Assembly: GCA_963804885.1 (NCBI GenBank)
Contig: CAWDSF010000010.1
Span: forward strand, 124,001 to 188,000
From: PALSA-1004 sp963804885
Lineage (GTDB): Bacteria > Pseudomonadota > Gammaproteobacteria > Burkholderiales > SG8-41
Direction of reading: 5' to 3'
DNA length: 64,000 bases
Under the pieces are notes generated by a model, which saw only the letters and a list, made by a program, of their open reading frames with translations, was not told the DNA's origin and ran no database searches. Made by a program: the position numbers and the translations under genes. This document shows, in pieces, positions 35,325-44,815 of the stretch (its first letter is position 1; each line of letters opens with the position of its first letter).

Positions 35325-35828
35325 TTACATCACGTGGCGTTGCTGTTTCTTGAGCTTGGCCAGAATCCGCTGCTGTTTCAAGCGCGACAGGTAATCGACG
35401 AAGACCTTGCCCTCGAGATGGTCCATCTCATGCTGGATACAAACGGCGAGCAAGCCATCGGCGTCCAGCGTGAAGCCTGCGCCCTGCGCATCGAGCGCGC
35501 GCACGGTTATCCGCTCGGCGCGCGCAACCTTCTCGAAAATCCCGGGTACCGACAAACAGCCTTCCTCGCAGGTCGCCGTGCCGGCCGAACTCACAAGTTC
35601 AGGGTTCACGAAGACCTGCAAACGATCGTGGGTTTCGGAAATATCGATAACGATGACGCGCCGGTGGTCGTCGACCTGAGTTGCCGCCAGGCCGACCCCG
35701 GGCGCCGCGTACATCGTATCCGCCATGTTTTTGATTAATTGGCGGATATCGTCGTCGACGTCCGGCACTCGCGCCGCTACGGTGTATAGCCTTGGATCGG
35801 GGTATTGCAGGATAGGCAGCAAAGCCAT
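35325..35828 (-). CDS. def: Peptide deformylase
   Basis: 167 residues. Removes the formyl group from new proteins. All three motifs are intact: GVGLAATQ (44–51), EEGCLS with metal ligand Cys91, and QHEMDH with ligands His133 and His137 and catalytic Glu134. Start MALLPILQYPDPRL is typical. Paired with fmt and divergent from the LysM gene. Confidence 0.97.
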   Translation of the reverse strand: MALLPILQYPDPRLYTVAARVPDVDDDIRQLIKNMADTMYAAPGVGLAATQVDDHRRVIVIDISETHDRLQVFVNPELVSSAGTATCEEGCLSVPGIFEKVARAERITVRALDAQGAGFTLDADGLLAVCIQHEMDHLEGKVFVDYLSRLKQQRILAKLKKQQRHVM

Positions 35829-35936
35829 AAGTCTTGCTAATTTAATAAATTACGGGCACAATTTAAACTAATCTATGACGTTCTGGCCGAGTTGGAGCGG
35901 TGCCGCTTGGCCCGCAAAAAATAAGACGGGGGTGCG

Positions 35937-37112
35937 ATGAATAAGTTGATTATATCGCTGATTCTATTATGGAGTTGGAGCGCGGCCGCGCCCGCTGCCA
36001 CGACTGCCGACCTCGCCGTCGACGCCCCTGACCGCTACGTCGTGGTCCGCGGCGACACCTTGTGGGCAATCTCCAAGCGCTTCCTCAAAGATCCGTGGAA
36101 ATGGCCGGATTTGTGGAAGGCGAACCAGGAACAGATCCGTAACCCTCACTGGATATACCCGGGCGACGTGCTCGTGCTCGATCGCTCGGCCGAAGAAATG
36201 CGCTTAAAGCTCGTACGGGCGGAGACGGTCAAGGTCATTCCACAGATCCGCGCGACCGAGCGCCCGCCGGAAGCGATCCCGGCTATCCCGACCGCGGATA
36301 TCGAACCGTTTCTCAGCAAACCACTGGTCATCGCTCATAATCAACTGGCCGACGCGCCGCGGATTGTCCGCACGCAGGAAAGCCGCGTCGCGGTGGGCGC
36401 TGGCGACGTTGCGTACGCGACCGGCATCACCAAGGAGCAAGGTCTCTACTGGCAGGTATTCAGGCCGGGCTCTCCGCTGATCGACCCGCTCACCAATGAA
36501 ACTCTGGGTTACGTCGCCGTGTACCTGGGCGACGCCAAGGTGCAGCGGTTGGGCGACGTCAGCACGATGGATATCACCAGCGCCGGGCAGGAGATTTATG
36601 CCGGAGACTACCTGCAGGCGTCGCCGCGTGAAATCACGCTGGACGGCTACGCGCCGCACGCGCCGGCCAAGAAAATCGACGGGCGCATCATCGGGCTCTA
36701 CAGCCAGCTGTACGAAACCGGTCCCAACGCAATCATCACTTTAAACCGCGGCACCCGGGACGGGCTCGAAGTCGGCAACGTGCTCGCGATTTACCGCAAC
36801 CTCAACGCGCCGACGTTTACGTTGCGCGAAAGCGCGTTGTGGGGACGCACCGGGCTCATCTACAGCGCAGCCAGCCCGAATACCGACTATCAGAACGAAC
36901 CGCTGGGCGACCGCAACTCGCCCATCTACGGCCGCATCGGCCCGGCCGGAGCGCAATTCAAAAACGACAAGACCGCCGTGCCGAACGTCACCTTGCCGGA
37001 CGAGCGCTATGGGCTGCTGATGGTATTCCGTGTGTTCGATCGCGCGTCTTATGCGTTAGTCATGAATGCGTCGCGCCCCGTCAACGTACTGGATATCGTC
37101 ACCAACCCTTAA
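35937..37112 (+). CDS. LysM-domain exported protein
   Basis: 391 residues. A signal peptide (MNKLIISLILLWSWSAAAPA) is followed by one LysM peptidoglycan-binding domain, YVVVRGDTLWAISKRFLKDP, running to about residue 85 (IYPGDVLVLD). The remainder is a long domain of unknown function. GGGGGTG upstream is a strong ribosome site. It lies between def and dprA, a position commonly held by a LysM gene in betaproteobacteria. Probably periplasmic and cell-wall associated. Confidence 0.92.
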   Translation: MNKLIISLILLWSWSAAAPAATTADLAVDAPDRYVVVRGDTLWAISKRFLKDPWKWPDLWKANQEQIRNPHWIYPGDVLVLDRSAEEMRLKLVRAETVKVIPQIRATERPPEAIPAIPTADIEPFLSKPLVIAHNQLADAPRIVRTQESRVAVGAGDVAYATGITKEQGLYWQVFRPGSPLIDPLTNETLGYVAVYLGDAKVQRLGDVSTMDITSAGQEIYAGDYLQASPREITLDGYAPHAPAKKIDGRIIGLYSQLYETGPNAIITLNRGTRDGLEVGNVLAIYRNLNAPTFTLRESALWGRTGLIYSAASPNTDYQNEPLGDRNSPIYGRIGPAGAQFKNDKTAVPNVTLPDERYGLLMVFRVFDRASYALVMNASRPVNVLDIVTNP

Positions 37113-37177
37113 TCGCGACGGGTCGTTGCGGTTCGTCTTTTCCCCGCCGCAGGCCAGCGGCGCTGGTGGTACCCCGC

Positions 37178-38266
37178 GTGCCGAACACCGATCTTAACGA
37201 CGCCAGCCACTGGCTGTGCCTGACGCTGGTCCCCGGCCTGAGCCCTCTTACGCTGCGTGCGCTGCTCAGCGAATTCGGATCGCCCGAAGCGGTGCTCGGC
37301 GCTGCGCACGCGGCGCTGCGCAAATTCGTGCCGGGCGAAGTCGCCGCCTCAATAGCCGACGGCGGCAACGCGGCAGGCGCACAGGCCGCGCTCGCCTGGC
37401 TTAACGAGCCGGACAACCACATCGTCACGCTCGGCGACGCTGACTACCCGCAACTTCTGCTGCAGATCACCGATCCACCGCCGTTGTTGTACGTAAAAGG
37501 CCGGCTCGACCTGCTGAATCGGCAGTCGCTCGCCATTGTCGGCAGCCGCAATTCCTCAACACAGGGCAGCGAGAATGCAGCCGAGTTCGCGCGCGCGTTG
37601 AGCTCGGCGGGCATCACGATCATCAGCGGGCTCGCGCTGGGCATAGACGCCGCGGCCCATCGCGGCGGGCTCGCCGGCGCCGGGAGCAGCGTGGCGCTGG
37701 TCGGCACCGGCCTCGACATTGTGTACCCGGCGCGCAACAAATCGCTCGCGCACGATCTTGCGGCCAACGGCACATTAGTCTCTGAGTTTGCGCTCGGCAC
37801 GCCGCCGCTCGCGGCGAATTTTCCGCGCCGCAACCGCCTGATCAGCGGCATGAGCCTGGGTTGCCTGGTGGTCGAAGCGGCCCTGCAAAGCGGGTCGCTC
37901 ATCACCGCGCGGTTTGCCAACGAGCAGGGGCGCGAAGTGTTCGCATTGCCCGGGTCGATCCATTCGCCGCTTGCCAAAGGCTGCCATGTGCTGATCAAGC
38001 AGGGCGCGAAACTGGTCGACGATGCCAATGACATTCTCGATGAGCTCAAGTTGCCCGCCGGCGAGAGAGTCGCGCGCGCGACGCCGGCATTGGACCCGGC
38101 CGAAGCGTCGTTGCTCGAGCACCTCGGGCACGCGCCGTGCGAACTCGACGCGTTGTGCGCGCGCGCGAACCTGGGCGCCGACGTGACGGCCGGCGTGCTG
38201 CTTCAGCTCGAATTGAAAGGGTTGGTCGAAAGCCTGCCCGGCGGGCGCTATCAGCGCGTGCGCTAA
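37178..38266 (+). CDS. dprA: DNA-processing protein DprA (Smf)
   Basis: About 362 residues from GTG 37178 (VPNTDLNDASHWLCLTL); GTG 37166 is also possible, and no strong ribosome site decides. The Rossmann-like core is clear: IVGSRNSSTQGSENAAEFAR, SGLALGIDAAAHRGGLAGAG, GTGLDIVYPARN, FPRRNRLISGMSLGCLVVEA and the C-terminal winged helix. DprA loads RecA on incoming single-stranded DNA during natural transformation. Downstream of the LysM gene; smg (DUF494), often next, is absent here. Confidence 0.94.
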   Translation: MPNTDLNDASHWLCLTLVPGLSPLTLRALLSEFGSPEAVLGAAHAALRKFVPGEVAASIADGGNAAGAQAALAWLNEPDNHIVTLGDADYPQLLLQITDPPPLLYVKGRLDLLNRQSLAIVGSRNSSTQGSENAAEFARALSSAGITIISGLALGIDAAAHRGGLAGAGSSVALVGTGLDIVYPARNKSLAHDLAANGTLVSEFALGTPPLAANFPRRNRLISGMSLGCLVVEAALQSGSLITARFANEQGREVFALPGSIHSPLAKGCHVLIKQGAKLVDDANDILDELKLPAGERVARATPALDPAEASLLEHLGHAPCELDALCARANLGADVTAGVLLQLELKGLVESLPGGRYQRVR

Positions 38267-38412
38267 GCGAATTTTGGGGCAATCGCGCGGTTTATTTCGC
38301 GTGCCCGCAGCGGTACGCGCTTGCCTAGTCCGTCTTTTGTTCTTATCATCTGGCGCTCTCTCGGCCCGGCCCTCAACCTAAAACCGGCCGTGACTTAACT
38401 CACAAAGCCCTG

Positions 38413-40992
38413 ATGGCCATCAAAAAGAAATCCGTCGCCAAGAAACCCGTCGCCGCCAAAAAATCGGCGCCGGCCGGCAAGAAATTGATCATTGCCGAGA
38501 AGCCCTCGGTCGCGAACGATATTGCGCGCGTGCTCGGTGGCTTCACGCGGCACGGCGACTATTACGAAAGCGACGAGTACGTGCTGTCGTCGGCAGTCGG
38601 CCACTTGCTGACGATCGTGCCGCCGGAAGGCGCGGAAGTCAAACGCGGCAAATGGTCGCTCGCGAATCTGCCGGTGATCCCGCCGCATTTTGATCTGCTG
38701 CCGATCGAAAGATCCGAGGACCGCCTGAAGCTGCTCATCAAGCTCATCAAGGCCAAGAACGTTTCCGCGCTGCTCAACGCCTGCGACGCGGGACGCGAGG
38801 GCGAATTGATTTTTCGCTACATCGCGAGCTACGCCAAAACACCGAAGCCCGTGGAGCGCCTGTGGCTGCAGTCGATGACGCCGGCGTCGATCCGCGAAGG
38901 CTTCGAGCACCTGCGCGGCGACAAGGAAATGCTGCCGCTCGCCGACGCGGCGATTTGCCGTTCCGAAGCCGACTGGCTCGTGGGCATCAACGCGACGCGC
39001 GCGATGACCGCCTTCAACTCCAAGTCCGGCGGCTTCCACCTGACGACGGTCGGACGCGTGCAGACCCCGACGCTCGCGATCCTGGTCGAGCGCGAGGAGA
39101 AGATCAAGAAATTCGTGTCGCGCGACTATTTTGAAGTGCACGCGACCTTCGCGTGCAAGGCGGGCGAATACACCGGCCGCTGGTTCGACGAGAAATTCAG
39201 CCGCGACAAGAATGCGGAAGACAACGACATCATCCGCGCGGAGCGCCTGTGGGAACCCGCGCGCGCCGAAGCGATCCGCGCCAAGTGCGAAGCCAAGCAT
39301 GGAATCGTCGAGGAAGAAAGCAAACCCACGACCCAGCAATCGCCCCTGCTCTATGACCTGACGAGCCTGCAGCGCGACGGCAACGGGCGCTTCGGGTTTT
39401 CCGCCAAGACCACGCTGTCGATCGCGCAGGCGCTGTACGAAAAGCACAAGGTGCTGACGTATCCGCGCACCGATTCGCGCGCGCTGCCCGAAGATTATCT
39501 GCCGACGGTCACCGCCGCGATGCAGGCGCTCGACAAGCCTTACCAGCCGTTCGTCAAGCAAATCCTCACCAACAAGTGGGTGCGCCCGAACAAGCGCATC
39601 TTCAACAATGCGAAGATCTCGGACCACTTCGCGATCATTCCGACGTCAATCGCGCCCAAGCACCTGACCGAAGCCGAGGCCAAGATTTACGATCTCGTGA
39701 CCAAGCGGTTTCTCGCGGTGTTCTTTCCGCCCGCCGAATTCCAGATCACCACCCGCATTACCCGCGTCGAGAACGAGCCGTTCAAAAGCGAGGGCAAGAT
39801 CATGGTCAATGCGGGCTGGCTGCAGATTTACGGCAAGGAAGCCGAGACCGACGACACGCCGGCGCTGGTGCCGGTCGTCGCCAAAGAGTCGCCGCGCGTC
39901 GCCGACATCAAAGTGGCGGCGCTCCAGACCAAGCCGCCGGCGCGCTACTCGGAAGCGACGTTGCTCTCCGCCATGGAGGGCGCCGGCAAGCTGATCGAAG
40001 ACGAAGAATTGCGCGATGCGATGCGCGCCAAGGGCCTGGGCACGCCGGCCACGCGCGCGACCATCATCGAAGGGCTGATTTACGAGCGTTACGTGCACCG
40101 CACGGGCCGCGAGCTGCAACCGACCGCGAAAGCGTTCTCGCTGATCACGCTGCTGCGCGGGCTCGAGATCGCCGAGTTAAGTTCGCCCGAGCTGACCGGC
40201 GAATGGGAATACAAGCTCGCGCAAATCGAGCAGGGCACGCTGTCGCGCGACAAATTCATGCGCGAAATCGCCGCCATGGTGCGCCGCATGGTCAAGCATA
40301 CGAAGGAGCACGAAAGCGACACGGTGCCGGGCGACTTTTCCACGCTCGCGACGCCGTGCCCGAAATGCGGCGGCGTGGTCAAGGAAAACTACAAGAAGTT
40401 CCAGTGCCAGAAGTGCGACTTCGCGTTGTGGAAAATTCTCGCGGGGCGCCAGCTGGAACCGGCCGAAGTCGAAGAGCTCATCACCAAGGGCAGCGTGGGT
40501 CCGCTGCAGGGCTTCCGCAGCCGCATGGGCAAGCCGTTCATCGCCAACATCAAGCTCGACGCGGATTTCAAGACCGAATTCGATTTTGGCCAGAACGGCA
40601 ACGAGGCCGATGCCGCGCCGGTCGATTTTTCAGGCCAGGAGCCGCTCGGCGCCTGTCCGAAATGCGGCAGCCGCGTCTTCAGCCACGGGGTTGCCTACAT
40701 TTGCGAGAAGGCGACCGGCGCCGACCGCACGTGCGATTTTCGCTCGGGCAAGATCATCCTGCAGCGCCCGATCGAACCCGAGCAGATGCAAAAGCTGCTG
40801 ACGACCGGCAAGACCGATCTGCTGCACCGCTTCATTTCGAAGAAAGGCCGCCCGTTCTCCGCGTACCTCACGCGCGGCGACGACGGCAAGGTAACTTTCG
40901 AATTCGCGCCGCGCGAAGCCAAGGCCCCCAAAGCCAAGGCGCCGGCTCCGGCTAAAGCGCCCGCCAAAGTGAAGAAGGCCGCGGCGGGCTAG
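38413..40992 (+). CDS. topB: DNA topoisomerase III (type IA)
   Basis: 859 residues. A Lys- and Ala-rich tail (1–22) precedes the TOPRIM domain, LIIAEKPSVANDIARVLGG and NACDAGREGELIFRY, which has the metal-binding acidic residues. The active-site Tyr is in LTYPRTDSRALPEDY. The C-terminal part carries zinc-ribbon-like pairs, CPKCGG near 655 and CPKCGSR near 745, then an Ala/Lys/Pro-rich tail that may bind DNA. IIAEKPSVA and length mark TopB over TopA. It relaxes and decatenates DNA. Convergent with gyrB, 25 bp apart. Confidence 0.92.
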   Translation: MAIKKKSVAKKPVAAKKSAPAGKKLIIAEKPSVANDIARVLGGFTRHGDYYESDEYVLSSAVGHLLTIVPPEGAEVKRGKWSLANLPVIPPHFDLLPIERSEDRLKLLIKLIKAKNVSALLNACDAGREGELIFRYIASYAKTPKPVERLWLQSMTPASIREGFEHLRGDKEMLPLADAAICRSEADWLVGINATRAMTAFNSKSGGFHLTTVGRVQTPTLAILVEREEKIKKFVSRDYFEVHATFACKAGEYTGRWFDEKFSRDKNAEDNDIIRAERLWEPARAEAIRAKCEAKHGIVEEESKPTTQQSPLLYDLTSLQRDGNGRFGFSAKTTLSIAQALYEKHKVLTYPRTDSRALPEDYLPTVTAAMQALDKPYQPFVKQILTNKWVRPNKRIFNNAKISDHFAIIPTSIAPKHLTEAEAKIYDLVTKRFLAVFFPPAEFQITTRITRVENEPFKSEGKIMVNAGWLQIYGKEAETDDTPALVPVVAKESPRVADIKVAALQTKPPARYSEATLLSAMEGAGKLIEDEELRDAMRAKGLGTPATRATIIEGLIYERYVHRTGRELQPTAKAFSLITLLRGLEIAELSSPELTGEWEYKLAQIEQGTLSRDKFMREIAAMVRRMVKHTKEHESDTVPGDFSTLATPCPKCGGVVKENYKKFQCQKCDFALWKILAGRQLEPAEVEELITKGSVGPLQGFRSRMGKPFIANIKLDADFKTEFDFGQNGNEADAAPVDFSGQEPLGACPKCGSRVFSHGVAYICEKATGADRTCDFRSGKIILQRPIEPEQMQKLLTTGKTDLLHRFISKKGRPFSAYLTRGDDGKVTFEFAPREAKAPKAKAPAPAKAPAKVKKAAAG

Positions 40993-41017
40993 TCGAACCG
41001 CGGGTCAGACGTCGAGG

Positions 41018-43436
41018 TCAGACGTCAAGATTACGCACGCCCAGCGCGTTGCTCTCGATAAACGCACGGCGCGGCTCGACCAGGTCGCCCATCAAGGTCG
41101 TGAATATCTCGTCGGCGGAAATCGCGTCCTCGATCTGCGCGCGCAACAACCGGCGCACGTTCGGGTCCATCGTGGTTTCCCACAACTGGGACGGGTTCAT
41201 CTCGCCCAGGCCCTTGTAGCGCTGGATGCCCAGGCCCTTCTTGACCTCGTCGAGCAGCCAGTTGAGCGCGTCCTTCACGTTGCTCACCAGATGCTTGTGC
41301 TCGCCGCGCTTCACGTACGCACCGGCGCCGAGCAGACCCTGCAATACATGCGCGGTCGTTTTGATCTGTTCGTAGTCGCCGCTATGGACGAAATCCTCGT
41401 CGAGCGCGGTCTGGTGCAGGTTGCCGTGCTGCGTGCGCTTGATCACGCAGCAGCCGGCGCTCGGTTTTCTCGTCGTATTTGGGCTCGACTTTGATGCCGT
41501 CGGCAGCGAGCGCCGCGGTCAGGCGCGCCGCACTTTGCGCCGCGTTGCTTTCGTCGGCGAGGTTGACTTCCGGATTCACGAGCAGGACCTGTAAAACCGC
41601 CGGATCGATCAGCCGGCTCAAGCGGTCGATCACGGCCTCGGCCAGGAAATACTGTTTCGCCACCTGCGCGAGCGTGTCCTTGGTCAGCGCCGGCGCGTCG
41701 GTGCCGGGGAAGAGCTCGGCATCCGCCAGCGCCAGCTTCAAGAGGTGCTCCTTTAACTCGTGTTCGTCCTTGATATAGCGCTCGCTCTTGCCGTGCTTGA
41801 CCTTGTAGAGCGGCGGTTGCGCGATATAGATGTGGCCGCGCTCGAATAGCTCGGGCATCTGGCGGTAAAAGAACGTGAGCAGCAGGGTCCGGATGTGCGA
41901 GCCGTCGACGTCCGCGTCCGTCATGATGATGATGCGGTGATAACGCAGCTTGTCCGCGTTGTACTCGTCCTTGCCGATGCCGCAGCCCAGCACGTTGATG
42001 AGCGTCGTGATCTCCTGCGACGACAGCAGCTTGTCGAAGCGCGCTTTCTCGACGTTGAGGATTTTGCCCTTCAGCGGCAGGATCGCCTGGAACTTGCGGT
42101 CGCGGCCCTGCTTGGCGGAACCGCCCGCCGAATCGCCCTCGACGATGTAGAGCTCGCATTGCGCAGGGTCTTTCTCCTGGCAGTCCGCGAGCTTGCCCGG
42201 CAAGCCGAGCGAATCGAGCACGCCTTTGCGCCGCGTCATCTCGCGCGCCTTGCGCGCGGCCTCGCGGGCACGCGCCGCCTCGATGATCTTGGACGTTATC
42301 GTGCGCGCATCGTTGGGGTTTTCGAGCAGAAACTCGTTCAGCTTGGCGGCGATGATCTCCTGCACGACCGGCTGCACCTCGCTCGAGACGAGCTTGTCCT
42401 TGGTTTGCGAGGAAAACTTGGGCTCCGGCACCTTGACGGACAGCACGCAGGTCAAGCCTTCGCGCATGTCGTCGCCCGAGGTCTCGACTTTCGCGCGCTT
42501 GGCCAGCTCGTTTTGCTCGATAAAGCTGTTGAGCGTGCGCGTCATCGCCGCGCGCAACGCGGTCAGATGCGTGCCGCCATCGCGCTGCGGTATGTTGTTG
42601 GTGAAGCACTGCACGGATTCCGCGTACGAATCGTTCCATTGCATCGCCACTTCGACCGTAATGCCCTCTTTCGAGCCCTCGGCATAGAAGATTTTCTGAT
42701 GCAGCGCCGATTTGCTGCGGTTCATGTACTCGACGAACCCCTTGACGCCGCCGGTAAACGAAAAATTTTCCTGCTTGCCCGAGCGCTGGTCGATCAACGC
42801 GATTTTTACGCCGTTATTCAGGAATGAGAGCTCGCGCAGCCGCTTGGCGAGGATGTCGTGGTGGTACTCGACCTGGATAAAAGTGGCCTTGCTGGCCAGA
42901 AAATGCACCTCGGTGCCGCGCTTTTCGGTCTTGCCCGTTTCCTTCAGCGGCGATACGGGCACGCCGTCGCGAAATTCCATCTGGTAACTTTTGCCGTCGC
43001 GGCGGATCGTCAGCCGCAGCCACTCGGACAGCGCATTGACCACGGATACGCCAACGCCGTGCAGGCCGCCCGAGATCTTGTACGAGTTGTTGTCGAATTT
43101 ACCGCCCGCGTGCAATTCGGTCATGACGATTTCGGCGGCGCTGCGCCGCTGCTCGTCATCGTTCTTGATTTCGGTCGGAATGCCGCGCCCGTTGTCCTGG
43201 ACACTGATCGAATTGTCAGGATGGATGGTGATCGTTATATCGTCGCAATGGCCGGCGAGCGCCTCGTCGATCGCATTGTCGACGACTTCGAACACCATAT
43301 GATGCAGGCCCGTGCCGTCGCTGGTATCGCCGATGTACATGCCGGGACGCTTGCGCACCGCTTCAAGGCCTTTTAAGACCTTGATGCTGTCGGCATCGTA
43401 ATCATCGTTGGGGACGGGCTGATTCTCTTCGGTCAT
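41018..43436 (-). CDS. gyrB: DNA gyrase subunit B (frameshifted near 41443)
   Basis: Starts MTEENQPVPNDDYDADSIKVL at ATG 43436. Seen: KRPGMYIGDTSDGTGLHHMV, DNGRGIPTEI, GGLHGVGVSVVNALS (GHKL ATPase), TOPRIM EGDSAGGSAKQGRDRKFQA and TDADVDGSHIRTL. The frame breaks after ERRLLR; removing one base near 41440–41446 restores IKRTQHGNLHQTALDED through to QRYKGLGEMNP and the stop at 41018. The corrected product is about 805 residues. An essential gene, so the shift is almost surely a sequence error. It follows dnaN directly; recF is absent. Confidence 0.95.
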
Positions 43437-43518
43437 GGTCTTCGCTTAAAAACAATCACTGAAATGCCCGCTTCAACCAGTCTCGCAGCGGGCGGGCTTA
43501 AAAAACGCTGTCCTAAAA

Positions 43519-44628
43519 TCAAATCCGCATCGGCATCACGACGTAGCGGAAATCGGGGTCTTCGCTGATCGTGATCAGCACGCTGCTGTTCGCGTCGCCG
43601 AACGAGCACGTCACCTTGTCGCTCGACAAATTGGCCAGCACGTCGAGCAGGTAGGTCACGTTAAAGCCGATGTCCAGCGCTTCGCCGGCATAGCTGATTT
43701 CGATTTCCTCGAACGCTTCCTCCTGCTCCGTGTTCGTGCAGGAGATCCGCAGCTGGCCGTCGGTCAGCGTCCAGCGCACGCCGCGGAACTTCTCGTTGGA
43801 CAGGATGGCGACGCGCTGCAAAGCCTGCTGGAGAATGCTGCGTTCGATCAGAAAATTCTTCTGATAGTTGGTCGGTATCACGCGCGTGAAGTCCGGAAAC
43901 TTCCCGTCGACGACCTTGCTCACGAGTTCGACGTCCTGAATGCCGAATTTGACCTGGGTCGGCGCGAGCTCGACGCTGACGTCGTCGTCGCTGTCGCTTA
44001 AGAGCTTAACGAGTTCCTGCACCGCCTTGCGCGGCAAAATGACTTCGAGCGGCTCGACGGCCTGCGACAGCTTCATGCTCGCATAGGCAAGCCGGTGCCC
44101 GTCGGTCGCCACCACTTTCAACACGTCGCCATTGAGAACGAGCAGCATGCCGTTCAAGTAATAGCGGATGTCCTGCTGGGCCATCGCGTATTGCACGAGC
44201 AACAACAAGGACTTGAAGGCCTTCTGGGGCAGTTTTATCTTGATCGCCGCCGCCGGGGCTTTGGGCAGCTTGGGAAAATCCTCGGCCGGCAGAGTCTGCA
44301 GCGTAAAGCGGCTCTTGCCGGACTTAACCAGCAGGCGGTTGTTTTGCGCTTCGAGACCGATGTCGGCCTGCTCGGGCAGCGCACGCAGTATGTCCTGCAG
44401 CTTGCGCGCGGACGCAGTGACCGCGTACTTGTCGGCGCCTTTTTGCGCGTTGCCAAAGCTCGTCGACACCTGGATTTCCAGATCGGTCGCCAATAAATGC
44501 AGGCGATCGTCGACCTGCTCGATCAGGACGTTCGACAGGATCGGCAGGGTGTGGCGTTTCTCTACGATGCCAGTCACGGCCTGCAGCGGCTTTAACAAGT
44601 TGTCCCGCTTGGTCTGTACTAGTTTCAT
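43519..44628 (-). CDS. dnaN: DNA polymerase III beta subunit (sliding clamp)
   Basis: 369 residues, the normal length for the three-domain clamp. MKLVQTKRDNLLKPLQAVTGI and RHTLPILSNVL are the typical N-terminus, and the C-terminus ends YVVMPMRI, the conserved hydrophobic-cleft end. It tethers the replicase to DNA. It lies between dnaA and gyrB on the minus strand; its upstream spacer holds the likely origin. Confidence 0.97.
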   Translation of the reverse strand: MKLVQTKRDNLLKPLQAVTGIVEKRHTLPILSNVLIEQVDDRLHLLATDLEIQVSTSFGNAQKGADKYAVTASARKLQDILRALPEQADIGLEAQNNRLLVKSGKSRFTLQTLPAEDFPKLPKAPAAAIKIKLPQKAFKSLLLLVQYAMAQQDIRYYLNGMLLVLNGDVLKVVATDGHRLAYASMKLSQAVEPLEVILPRKAVQELVKLLSDSDDDVSVELAPTQVKFGIQDVELVSKVVDGKFPDFTRVIPTNYQKNFLIERSILQQALQRVAILSNEKFRGVRWTLTDGQLRISCTNTEQEEAFEEIEISYAGEALDIGFNVTYLLDVLANLSSDKVTCSFGDANSSVLITISEDPDFRYVVMPMRI

Positions 44629-44815
44629 AGTTTATATATCCTAGTAGTAGTAATTACAGTCGCCTTTTTTGTGGATAAGTACCCGATCACAGGGCGGCTG
44701 CGACTCTTCAGGCATTTCGCGCATCAACAAAGCACGTGATACCGTGTGGATAGTTTGTTGGTTAAATTTTCAAAGTTGCCAAATCTGTTCTTATGCACAA
44801 GTCGGCCTAAAGTTA
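44629..44815. other. oriC: Probable replication origin, dnaA–dnaN spacer (DnaA boxes and DnaA-trio)
   Basis: This 187-bp spacer holds DnaA boxes TGTGGATAA (44670–44678, perfect), TGTGGATAG (44745–44753, one mismatch) and TTATGCACA (44791–44799, fits TTATNCACA). TAGTAGTAGTAA at 44642–44653 lies 16 bp 5' of the perfect box on the same strand, the geometry described for DnaA-trio unwinding elements. The flank toward dnaN is AT-rich. A further perfect box lies at 46220–46228 across dnaA, so the functional origin may be bipartite. Confidence 0.7.
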
